DNA from: Bacillota bacterium
Lineage (GTDB): Bacteria > Bacillota > Clostridia > Lachnospirales > Lachnospiraceae
Assembly (NCBI GenBank): GCA_023398615.1
Contig: JAEWSD010000271.1
Coordinates: forward strand, 1-13,632
DNA: 13,632 nucleotides
Direction of reading: 5' to 3'
Positions 6,921-13,611 of the stretch are shown here, one piece after another (position 1 is the first letter of the stretch; each line of letters opens with the position of its first letter). The translations under genes were made by a program, and so were the position numbers. Under the pieces are notes generated by a model, which saw only the letters and a program-made list of their open reading frames with translations, made no database searches and had not been told where the DNA came from.

Positions 6921-9452
6921 TTATTCGGTCATAAGTTCATATGCCGTTATTTTCCTGATCCGATAGGCTTTTATAATTGCAAACAGGCAGATAAAGACCA
7001 TCATGCAGCAATCCATGAGCAGTATGGAAGCAGGGTTGATTTTTAAGCTGATCCTGGTAAGCCCCAGACTTAAGAGCAGCAGCCGCAGGACATGGCCGGA
7101 GAGGAAAAGCGTAGCGATACTTCCGGTTATAATTCCGAGAAAGCTTGTTACCGTAAAACTCAAGGAAAATTGAAATACCAAATCCTTAGTAGTATATCCC
7201 ATAGCTTTATAGATACCGTATTCCGTCCTTTTGGCACGGATCCGGGACTTGATCGTTATGGATAAGATACCGCCTATTATGAGGAAGGTAACGGCCGCAA
7301 TCACGGTTACCATACCGGATGCTATGCTGCCATAGGCGGATAACTGACCGTCCAGGTAGTCTTCCAGATCCGAAATTTCTTTTATTTTATAAGCGGAGGA
7401 ATCACCGGACAGAATGATTTCTCCGTTTCGCATAACCGCATACGAAACACTGTTTACACCGTAATTCGATAAAAGTTTGGATATCTTTTCCTCTGCTCTT
7501 TTGGCTGCTTCGGTATATTTTTTATCCTCCGGCGTAACGGCAGGATCACTTTCCGTCAACGCATCCTCCTTTACCGCAACCTTATAAATTGTACGAAGCT
7601 TCTCTTTAAATTGCTCCTTATTGACTCCTTCTTCCAGATAGATGTCGATTTGCTGGATTTCGTACCGGGGACGAAGCTTTTTCATTCCGCTAAGAGGCAG
7701 TACGGACATATAACCGCTGTTATTTGACGTCTGATAGATGCCGGTCACATAGTAATCCTGTGTTCTGCCGTCCGCCGTGACCTTTACGGTATCCCCGACC
7801 TTTTTGTGTAACTTTTTACTTATTACTCCGGTGATCGCAATCTCGTTATCATACCGGGGCAGTTCGCCTTCATAGGTCGACAGTACTTCCATCGCATCGA
7901 AATTATCGCTTACGATTACCTGAATATCATAGTTTTCCAGCTTTGCAATTGTTAAGGCGGATAGATTGGTTTTTCTGATTTCATCCATTTGCAGCAGTTC
8001 TTCGGCAAATTGCCCGGCTTCGGTGTGCTCGGTAACCGCTATCTGAAAGTCCGACATTTCAAAACCGCATGCTTCCATTAATACGGAGTTATCTAATGCA
8101 AAATTCAGATACATGATAATGGATAACCCGATGGCAAAGATTCCTCCTGCGACGATAAGAATAAAGGAAACATTGGATTTTTTATTATACAGCAGATTTT
8201 TTAGGCCTAATCTGAAATGCACGGACCCTGCTCCTTTATGAAGCGGAAAGATATTTTTGTCGGCCTGGCTGTTTATCGCGGACTTCGTCAGGGCCTTTAC
8301 CGGCGGCAGTCTGAGAATTCTTATGGCGCCCAGGAAAGCGGTAAGTCCGATAATGAAAAGGATTACGATAAAGCATATCAGGTCAGCGGGTAGATGAATA
8401 CCGAAACGCCAGATCATGCCCGAAGAACGCAAATAGGCGGACAAGATCGGTTCGGAGGCATAGGAAAATAGAATTCCCAGTATGGAACCCAGAATACTTA
8501 ACATAAAAAATTCAAGCACAAGGGAAGTCATGATTTCTTTTGCCGTATAGCCAAGGGCTTGCAGAATTCCGATATTTTGCATGGATTCCTCAATGCTTTC
8601 CGTCACACGGTTATAGATAACCGCCATAATGATGACACCGACAACCAGTGCAAATACAATCAGGATTACGGCTATGATACCTATGAACATTATATAGCTG
8701 CTTTCAAGCGAAGCGGCACTCTGGCAGGTAAGAAGGGACCCGTCCGAGGCTGATTTGTAATCGGTTGTATCGATAAATTCCTGCGTAAAGGCTTCCGATA
8801 CTGCTTCAGACCCTTCGTTCGTTTCTTTAAATCTTGCGGAAAGAATCGTGGCCCGGCCGATTTCCGAATACAGCCGCTGATAGCCTTCATCCGGTATATA
8901 ATATTTTAAGCAGCCTTCCATAATGGAACCGTAATAGGTTGTTTCAAAGAAACCGGCGACGGTAAAGGAATACTTCCTGCCTTTATATGTAATTTCATAA
9001 TCATCCCCTGTCGAGATGTTGTATGCCTTCAGCATAACCGGAACATAGATGGCTTTCTCCGGCGGGACAGTCCGGTCCTCTCCGATCGGCACCAGCGGCG
9101 CAATCTCCCTGCTATGATCGCGGTTGAATATAACGGCGGCGAATTCCAGGGAATTCCTGTTGTTTTTGGTGGCAGGCATGAATATTACCTCTTCCTTTTC
9201 CGCTAATGCCACGCGGTCATCATGAAAGACGAAATCTTCGAATTCTTTTTTATAGGTATTGGCGCTGGACATGGCGATAAACTGTGCGCTGTTTAGTTCC
9301 TCTTCCTTTTGCCGGTAACAGCTTTCCACCCTGCTGATCAATGTCAGGCCGGTATCCAGCAGGGCGGCCGCAAGCAGTATAAAGATGAGGAATATTATAG
9401 AGGCACTCTTTTTCTTTTTTAAATTTGCAAGGGCTAAACGTGAAATAATCAT
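6921..9452 (-). CDS. ABC transporter permease with two FtsX-like domains
   Basis: An 843-residue membrane protein with a duplicated FtsX/MacB layout. Each half has one helix (about 17-38 and 428-452), a large external domain (about 40-250 and 455-710), and three more helices (about 252-282, 307-330 and 356-380 in the first half; about 715-738, 758-785 and 808-828 in the second). The presumed ATPase-contact loops repeat too: QALGYTAKEI near 298 and KAMGYTTKDL near 750. Such permeases usually work by mechanotransmission on lipids, peptides or envelope proteins and do not form a simple channel. The start follows GGGGTGG about eight bases upstream, three bases after the ATPase gene. It is longer than BceB-type permeases, which have ten helices and one external domain. 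The substrate is not evident. Confidence 0.92.
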   Translation of the reverse strand: MIISRLALANLKKKKSASIIFLIFILLAAALLDTGLTLISRVESCYRQKEEELNSAQFIAMSSANTYKKEFEDFVFHDDRVALAEKEEVIFMPATKNNRNSLEFAAVIFNRDHSREIAPLVPIGEDRTVPPEKAIYVPVMLKAYNISTGDDYEITYKGRKYSFTVAGFFETTYYGSIMEGCLKYYIPDEGYQRLYSEIGRATILSARFKETNEGSEAVSEAFTQEFIDTTDYKSASDGSLLTCQSAASLESSYIMFIGIIAVILIVFALVVGVIIMAVIYNRVTESIEESMQNIGILQALGYTAKEIMTSLVLEFFMLSILGSILGILFSYASEPILSAYLRSSGMIWRFGIHLPADLICFIVILFIIGLTAFLGAIRILRLPPVKALTKSAINSQADKNIFPLHKGAGSVHFRLGLKNLLYNKKSNVSFILIVAGGIFAIGLSIIMYLNFALDNSVLMEACGFEMSDFQIAVTEHTEAGQFAEELLQMDEIRKTNLSALTIAKLENYDIQVIVSDNFDAMEVLSTYEGELPRYDNEIAITGVISKKLHKKVGDTVKVTADGRTQDYYVTGIYQTSNNSGYMSVLPLSGMKKLRPRYEIQQIDIYLEEGVNKEQFKEKLRTIYKVAVKEDALTESDPAVTPEDKKYTEAAKRAEEKISKLLSNYGVNSVSYAVMRNGEIILSGDSSAYKIKEISDLEDYLDGQLSAYGSIASGMVTVIAAVTFLIIGGILSITIKSRIRAKRTEYGIYKAMGYTTKDLVFQFSLSFTVTSFLGIITGSIATLFLSGHVLRLLLLSLGLTRISLKINPASILLMDCCMMVFICLFAIIKAYRIRKITAYELMTE

Positions 9453-9455
9453 AAG

Positions 9456-10217
9456 TTACCACCCCATTTCGCCGAGAAACTGCTGCAGCTTTTGCTGCCT
9501 GATCGGATTTTCTTCCGTATGATATGGTTTCAGATCTATGCTTCCGCATATATTCCCATCCTTGATATACAGGATACGGTTGCCTCTTAAAGCGGTTTTG
9601 ATGTCATGCGTAACCATTACGATGCTTTGTCCGTTCTCATTCAGTCTTGTGAAGCTGTCAAGCACCTGTTTGCCGGCGCTTGAATTCAACGCGCCGGTTG
9701 GTTCGTCCGCAAATAATATCTTGGGTTCGTTAATGATTGCCCTTATGATTGCAACACGCTGCTTCTCGCCGCCGGAGAGCCGGTTCGGGAATTTGGAGAA
9801 ATCCTGTTCCGTTAAGCCTGCGTTGAGCAGAAGAGTTCTTGCTTTCTCATGTACCGCTTTTCTGTTACGGTTGACCAGCAGGCCGCTGGTTAATACGTTA
9901 TCCAGTACGTTCATGTTGTCAAGCAGATAGATTGACTGGAATACAAATCCGCAGTTATTTCTCCTTATCAGGGCAAGTTTGTCGTTATCCAGCCCGGCAA
10001 TGTTTTCTTTCCCGAAATAAACCTCCCCTACCGTCGGGACATCCATACCGGACAGCGCATACAGCAGGGTCGATTTGCCCGAACCGGAGCTGCCCATGAT
10101 TACGGTAAAGTCTCCCTCCTTAATCTCCAGATCCAGGTTCTTAAGCACATGCTGCTGGATTCCGCCGTTTGAAAATGATTTACACAATTTATTCGTTCTT
10201 AATATAATATTGTCCAA
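9456..10217 (-). CDS. ABC transporter ATP-binding protein (MacB/LolD type), TTG start
   Basis: A 253-residue ATPase that would power the downstream FtsX-type permease. Walker A is GSSGSGKST (42-50), the Q-loop Gln is Q94, the signature is LSGGE (147-151), Walker B ends in D171-E172 with PTGAL after it, and the switch His is H204 (VTHD). This set, especially ADEPTGAL and VTHD, is typical of the MacB/LolD/BceA subfamily. The start codon is TTG at 10217-10215. No ATG or GTG begins the domain, and AAAGGAG lies eight bases upstream of the TTG. It is the first gene of a three-gene minus-strand operon, and its tail of about 25 residues beyond the usual fold is basic and Gln-rich. Confidence 0.95.
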   Translation of the reverse strand: MDNIILRTNKLCKSFSNGGIQQHVLKNLDLEIKEGDFTVIMGSSGSGKSTLLYALSGMDVPTVGEVYFGKENIAGLDNDKLALIRRNNCGFVFQSIYLLDNMNVLDNVLTSGLLVNRNRKAVHEKARTLLLNAGLTEQDFSKFPNRLSGGEKQRVAIIRAIINEPKILFADEPTGALNSSAGKQVLDSFTRLNENGQSIVMVTHDIKTALRGNRILYIKDGNICGSIDLKPYHTEENPIRQQKLQQFLGEMGW

Positions 10218-10253
10218 GACTGCTGCTCCTTTCCGTTTATACGTATTAACTGC

Positions 10254-10282
10254 ATTTTAACCGGAGAAGGAATAAAAAGTCT
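10254..10282 (-). promoter_or_regulatory. candidate promoter of the ABC/serine-hydrolase operon
   Basis: On the minus strand a -10-like TAAAAT (plus-strand 10254-10259) lies about 37 bases upstream of the TTG start. The hexamer 17 bases further upstream (plus-strand 10277-10282) reads AGACTT, a poor -35 box. A weak -35 box next to phased direct repeats would fit a promoter that needs an activator. Confidence 0.35.
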
Positions 10283-10321
10283 TTAAAACCTTCCTATCAA
10301 TTCCTTAAATCTTTCTTAAAT
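10282..10321 (-). promoter_or_regulatory. phased CTTAAA direct repeats, probable response-regulator operator
   Basis: On the plus strand, TTCCTTAAAT (10301-10310) and TTTCTTAAAT (10312-10321) match at nine of ten positions with an 11-base offset. A related TTTAAA at 10282-10287 falls exactly two further periods away. One-turn spacing is the usual geometry for OmpR-type dimers. The boxes lie directly upstream of the candidate -35 region of the ABC operon, on the side where an activator would bind. The only response regulator in the window is the one at 2872-3558; its binding here is inferred. Confidence 0.45.
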
Positions 10322-10327
10322 ATTCCG
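10315..10327. repeat. direct repeat CTTAAATATTCCG, left copy
   Basis: The 13-mer CTTAAATATTCCG occurs here and again at 10799-10811. Its core ATATTCCG is found a third time at 10581-10588, between the two palindromic elements. The left copy overlaps the second CTTAAA box and touches the first element, so it may be target-site duplication, operator sequence, or both. Confidence 0.6.
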
Positions 10328-10580
10328 ATTAGAGTATCAAAAGGCCAGTTAAGTATCCCGAATGAATATCAGTGTATATATATTCAATTTAGCTGCCTTG
10401 CCCTCGAGTACTATATTTTTTACAAGCCTCTGTCGGCTCAAAAATCAAGCCAACGGGCTTGATTTTTGGCCAGAGTCTTGACAAAATATGAACAGCACTC
10501 TCAGCCGGTCGATGCAAAATTGAATATATATACACTGTATTCATAAAATCCAGTTTACATGGCCTTTTGATACTCTAATC
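10327..10580. mobile_element. MITE-like palindromic element 1, about 254 bp, non-coding
   Basis: The ends form a perfect 20-bp inverted repeat (10327-10346 with 10561-10580; it includes TATCAAAAGGCC and GGCCTTTTGATA). Inside, 10362-10390 pairs with 10517-10544 with a single one-base gap (28 of 29 bases). A 13-bp hairpin sits in the middle (10439-10468). ATATTCC flanks the element directly at 10320-10326 and 10581-10587, which fits a 7-8-bp target duplication. There is no transposase or sizeable ORF, so it would have to be moved in trans. Its family is not recognisable from memory. It could also act as a transcription barrier between the aldo/keto reductase and the ABC operon. Confidence 0.65.
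10439..10468. terminator. bidirectional terminator-shaped hairpin inside element 1
   Basis: A perfect 13-bp stem (CAAAAATCAAGCC with GGCTTGATTTTTG) closes a four-base AACG loop. Because A5 and T5 flank the GC core on both sides, the structure looks like an intrinsic terminator on either strand. On the minus strand it would stop read-through from the aldo/keto reductase into the ABC operon. Confidence 0.5.
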
Positions 10581-10594
10581 ATATTCCGTAATAA

Positions 10595-10801
10595 AAACAG
10601 GCTGCTGCAAAACTCATCATAATGGTGAACCTCTTTGAATTGTTCATAATACTTCTTGAAACTTGTGCTCTGTCGCGCGAGAACCAGCGACATTCTCTGT
10701 CTTGTCGCTTCTCGCGCATACCTCGCACAAATTATCTCGAAGTATTTATGAACAATTCATTGATGGTAATAAGAATGATAAGTTTTTGCAGCAGCCTGCT
10801 T
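10595..10801. mobile_element. MITE-like palindromic element 2, about 207 bp, non-coding
   Basis: CAGGCTGCTGCAAAA (10598-10612) pairs perfectly with its complement at 10784-10798, and two more pairs lie outside a mismatch. Inner arms GAATTGTTCATA (10637-10648) and TATGAACAATTC (10747-10758) pair perfectly. The centre folds as GCGCGAGAA plus GCGAC (10675-10691) against GTCGC plus TTCTCGCGC (10704-10717), a 14-bp stem with a three-base bulge. It carries no gene; the short frame across it has no coding character. It lies 16 bases downstream of the aldo/keto reductase stop and may serve as its terminator. The ends differ from those of element 1, so the two belong to different families. Confidence 0.6.
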
Positions 10802-10811
10802 AAATATTCCG
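10799..10811. repeat. direct repeat CTTAAATATTCCG, right copy
   Basis: An identical 13-base copy of 10315-10327, at the right end of element 2 and just before the aldo/keto reductase stop codon. Confidence 0.6.
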
Positions 10812-10816
10812 TTACA

Positions 10817-11815
10817 TTATACGATGGATACCTTTTCTATTATTGAATCGATCTGTTCAACCTGTTTTGCGGTCAACGGCCCGAATTTCATTGCCTGTGC
10901 AAGTTCGGCTACCTGTACGGCCGTTCTGAATCCGGGTACCGGAACGGTACGGCCGCTCTTTGCCCATAACCAGGCTAAAGCACCCTGAACCAGTGATCTC
11001 CCCCCGGATCTTAAGATTTCACGGATCTGGTTGAGTCTTTCAAGCAGGACAGGGTTAACTTTACCGTCTTTAAAATAGAAGTTCCAGTCAATATTCAGCC
11101 CTCTGATATCGTCGGTCGGAATGGCACTGGAATTATTGTCATACTTGCCGCTTAGCAGGCCCATTCCAAGCGGTGACCGGTTAATGCTTGCAAGGTTATA
11201 GCTGTCGCAAACCTTAAGTATGCTGTCCGCATTGATCAGAACGTTATATTGGTGCTGTATGGAGGTGCCGTTCGTATGCTTCGCAAAGAAGTCTATCAGG
11301 TCCGGATGATCGGTGCTCCAGCCGTAGGCTCTTATTTTCCCTTCTGCTTTTAACTGATCCAGTGTCTCAAATACAGCGGCGGCTTCTTCCAGGGGTACAT
11401 ACCATTCGTGGCATTGGAAGAGGTCTATACAGTCGGTATCCAGTCTTCTTAAGGAATCTTCACAGGACCGGCGGATGAAATCCGGGGCAACACTGTTGCC
11501 GATACAGGTTTTTGTTTCCTCGTTAAAGATTGACCCGAATTTTGTTGCGATTACCACCTGGTTTCTCTTATCTTTAAATGCTTTGCCTAACAGCTTCTCA
11601 CTATGTCCGCATCCGTAAACGCTGGACGTATCATAAAATGTTATACCCAGGTCGAATGCCGTATTCAGAGCCTTTAAGGATTCCTCATCATTTACACTGC
11701 TGAAACCGGATATTTCCCCGGTAGATGAGTAAAACGGCCCGCCGATCGGCCAGCATCCCAGGCCCAGCGGTCCTACTTCAATTCCTGATTTTCCAAGTAT
11801 TCTTTTTTCCATCAT
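10817..11815 (-). CDS. aldo/keto reductase
   Basis: A 332-residue NAD(P)H-dependent reductase of the TIM-barrel aldo/keto reductase superfamily, acting on aldehydes, ketones or sugars in the cytoplasm. The catalytic tetrad is complete: D62 and Y67 (FYDTSSVYG), K92 (IATKFG) and H136 (FQCHEW). The N-terminal RILGKSGIEVGPLGLGCWPIGG and the later NRSPLGMGLLSGKY and VPVPGFRTAVQVAE segments are typical of the YajO/IolS-like branch. Two ATG codons stand in tandem at 11815 and 11812, and GAAAGG lies about ten bases before the first. The gene is divergent from the short-chain dehydrogenase operon, with nearly 300 bases between them, so the two may share a pathway or regulator. The substrate is unknown. 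Confidence 0.93.
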   Translation of the reverse strand: MMEKRILGKSGIEVGPLGLGCWPIGGPFYSSTGEISGFSSVNDEESLKALNTAFDLGITFYDTSSVYGCGHSEKLLGKAFKDKRNQVVIATKFGSIFNEETKTCIGNSVAPDFIRRSCEDSLRRLDTDCIDLFQCHEWYVPLEEAAAVFETLDQLKAEGKIRAYGWSTDHPDLIDFFAKHTNGTSIQHQYNVLINADSILKVCDSYNLASINRSPLGMGLLSGKYDNNSSAIPTDDIRGLNIDWNFYFKDGKVNPVLLERLNQIREILRSGGRSLVQGALAWLWAKSGRTVPVPGFRTAVQVAELAQAMKFGPLTAKQVEQIDSIIEKVSIV

Positions 11816-11840
11816 AACACCGTACCTTTCTCAAATAGAA

Positions 11841-11880
11841 GCCGATAAGTATTTGCAAAACTCCTGATAGCGCCTATCGG
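11841..11880. promoter_or_regulatory. dyad symmetry in the aldo/keto reductase leader
   Basis: Two alternative pairings share the same bases: CCGATA (11842-11847) with TATCGG (11875-11880), and GATAG (11866-11870) with CTATC (11874-11878). They lie between the predicted promoter and the ribosome site of the aldo/keto reductase. They could be an operator or a leader hairpin, and the evidence is only symmetry. Confidence 0.3.
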
Positions 11881-11921
11881 TATTACTTACCGTTTCTTTT
11901 TTATATTGTTTTTACAATCAG

Positions 11922-11950
11922 ATTATAAGGCAAAGAGAAATCTGTTTTAA
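11922..11950 (-). promoter_or_regulatory. candidate promoter of the aldo/keto reductase
   Basis: On the minus strand a perfect TATAAT (plus-strand 11922-11927) is preceded, 17 bases upstream, by TTAAAA (plus-strand 11945-11950), a four-of-six match to TTGACA. It predicts a leader of about 100 bases containing the dyad at 11841-11880. Confidence 0.45.
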
Positions 11951-12011
11951 GAGCCAATCGTTCATTTTTTATCTGGAACCAATTGTGAGTGCGGCGGATA
12001 GAAAATTCGGA

Positions 12012-12040
12012 TTTACAGACAGATTAAGATAGGGTATGAT
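12012..12040 (+). promoter_or_regulatory. sigma-A promoter of the SDR/MBL operon
   Basis: TTTACA (12012-12017) and TATGAT (12035-12040) are 17 bases apart, with a transcript start expected near 12047. The -10 box overlaps an upstream in-frame ATG at 12036, which therefore cannot be the translation start. Confidence 0.65.
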
Positions 12041-12107
12041 ATTAAACAAAAGTCGCAAAATACCGGACAAATGTAAAAAAGGAAAGGAGCCGGGAACAGG
12101 AGATACT

Positions 12108-12818
12108 ATGTTTAAGAATAAGATTGTTGTGGTGACCGGCGGCGCAGCCGGCATCGGAAAAGTGATTTGTGAGGAATTTACTAAGGAAGGGGCAAAGGTA
12201 TGTGTCATTGACAAACAGCCGAATGACTATTTTACCGGTGATATAGCGGAGGAAGCCGTTCTTCGTGAATTTGCGGACAAGGTGATTGCGGAAAATGGGA
12301 AAGTGGACTATCTGATTAATAACGCCTGTCTTTCACGCGGCGGAATTGATGGCTGCTCCTATGAGGATTTCAATTACGTCCTTCGTACCGGGGTGACCGC
12401 CCCCTTTATGCTGGCTAAATTATTTAAGGATTATTTCAGTACTGATGCCGCAATTGTAAACATATCCTCGACCAGGGACAGGATGAGCCAGCCGGATACG
12501 GAAAGCTATTCTGCCGCCAAGGGCGGAATCTCCGCGCTGACGCACGCACTTGCGGTGAGTCTGTCCGGAAAGGTCAGGGTCAATTCGATAAGTCCCGGAT
12601 GGATAGATACTTCCGGCACGGAGTATTACGGAGCGGATCATACACAGCATCCCGCAGGCAGGGTGGGGAAACCTTCGGATATCGCCGATATGGTAAAATT
12701 CCTTTGCAGTGACCGGGCGGGTTTTATTACGGGTGAAAATATAACGGTTGACGGGGGAATGACAAAGCTTATGATTTATCATAATGACTGCGGCTGGACT
12801 TATGACGGCGGGAAATAA
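12108..12818 (+). CDS. short-chain dehydrogenase/reductase (SDR family)
   Basis: A 236-residue NAD(P)-dependent oxidoreductase of the classical SDR family. The cofactor motif is TGGAAGIG (10-17). D35 at the end of the second strand (VIDK) favours NAD(H). NNAC (71-74) replaces the usual NNAG. The catalytic residues are S121, Y134 and K138 (NISS then YSAAK). The PGWIDT segment and C-terminal GFITGENITVDGGM are standard. I chose ATG 12108 because CAGGAG lies six bases upstream, the protein then begins at the first strand, and the promoter overlaps the earlier in-frame ATG at 12036. It is followed 80 bases later by the metallo-hydrolase gene. The substrate, an alcohol or ketone, is unknown. Confidence 0.93.
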   Translation: MFKNKIVVVTGGAAGIGKVICEEFTKEGAKVCVIDKQPNDYFTGDIAEEAVLREFADKVIAENGKVDYLINNACLSRGGIDGCSYEDFNYVLRTGVTAPFMLAKLFKDYFSTDAAIVNISSTRDRMSQPDTESYSAAKGGISALTHALAVSLSGKVRVNSISPGWIDTSGTEYYGADHTQHPAGRVGKPSDIADMVKFLCSDRAGFITGENITVDGGMTKLMIYHNDCGWTYDGGK

Positions 12819-12898
12819 CGGAATTGATATTTTTTCATTGATTAATTTATATGGCATTCGGCTTGCCTGCAAGCTGAGTGTGCAGGAAAGAGGCGAAT

Positions 12899-13591
12899 AT
12901 GTCAATTTATACTACGTATGAGATTTCAAAGAATTTTTACAGGATTGAACAGGACTTCGTACGCTGCTTCCTGTTTACAGGTGAAAAGGAGGCTCTTCTG
13001 GTGGATACGGGATACGGCGGCGGTAATTTAAGGAAGCATATCGAAGATATAACGAAGCTTCCCATTACCGTAATTTTTACCCATGCGGACGGTGACCATG
13101 TGGGAACCGCCGGACAGTTTGAGAAGCGGCTGATGCACCCGAGCGAATTCCATTATTATAGGAGACATGCGAATACCGTTTCAATGGAGCCGGTCTGGGA
13201 GGGAGATATCCTTGATATCGGCGGCTTCCGTTTTGAGGTGATACTGATACCGGGACATACTCCCGGGAGCATTGCCTTGCTGGAAAAGGAAAAGCGTTTT
13301 CTGGTCGGCGGGGACAGTATACAGACCGGAAAGATATATATGTTCCGAGACGGCCGGAATTTTGACGCATACCGTGCAAGTATGTTAAAGCTGCGGGCAA
13401 GGCTTGGAGAATTTGATAAGGTGTACGCATCCCACGATCAATACTGTGTGGAGCCGGAGATGGTGAACCGGCTTTATACGGCCGCAGGGAAGGTTATGGC
13501 CGGAAAGGTTGAGGGAAATCCCGGTGAACTGGATTTTGCTCCGGAAATTAAATGCTATGAAACGGATGGAGCCGCATTTTATGCGGATTAA
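12899..13591 (+). CDS. metallo-beta-lactamase-fold hydrolase
   Basis: A 230-residue cytoplasmic metallo-hydrolase, probably binding two metals. The first metal motif is H62-A-D64-G-D66-H67, where the canonical second His is Asp. It is followed by H120 (PGHTPGS), D139 (GGDS) and H179 (ASHDQ). Other parts match the fold: an initial strand ending in VDTGYG, and a helix after the metal loop. I prefer ATG 12899, with GGAAAGAGG five bases upstream, over GTG 12878, which would add seven residues and use a worse ribosome site. A small hairpin, CCTGCA (12866-12871) with TGCAGG (12881-12886), covers the first bases of that ribosome site and could modulate translation. Lactonase, glyoxalase-II-like or phosphodiesterase activity cannot be told apart here. 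Confidence 0.9.
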   Translation: MSIYTTYEISKNFYRIEQDFVRCFLFTGEKEALLVDTGYGGGNLRKHIEDITKLPITVIFTHADGDHVGTAGQFEKRLMHPSEFHYYRRHANTVSMEPVWEGDILDIGGFRFEVILIPGHTPGSIALLEKEKRFLVGGDSIQTGKIYMFRDGRNFDAYRASMLKLRARLGEFDKVYASHDQYCVEPEMVNRLYTAAGKVMAGKVEGNPGELDFAPEIKCYETDGAAFYAD

Positions 13592-13611
13592 TGCTTTATG
13601 GCAGGAGAAGA

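Noticed and set aside
9250..9549. 99-codon minus-strand frame spanning the ATPase-permease junction
   Set aside because: It overlaps two well-supported genes in another frame and has no family resemblance.
2872..10217. Direct assignment as a bacitracin-type BceRS-BceAB system
   Set aside because: The permease has a duplicated two-domain FtsX layout and the kinase has an extracytoplasmic domain of about 95 residues, unlike BceB and BceS.
10327..10801. CRISPR array
   Set aside because: The repeats are inverted, not regularly spaced direct repeats, and no cas-like gene is present.
10622..10846. 74-codon plus-strand open frame across palindromic element 2
   Set aside because: It lies almost wholly inside the inverted-repeat structure, shows no recognisable protein features, and runs into the opposite-strand aldo/keto reductase end.
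12036..12107. 24-codon N-terminal extension of the SDR gene from ATG 12036
   Set aside because: That ATG lies within the -10 box TATGAT, lacks a ribosome site, and adds lysine-rich residues before the first SDR strand. ATG 12108 has a good ribosome site.
12420..12905. 161-codon minus-strand frame opposite the SDR gene
   Set aside because: The plus-strand SDR has complete catalytic motifs; this frame is its shadow and starts within the next gene's leader.
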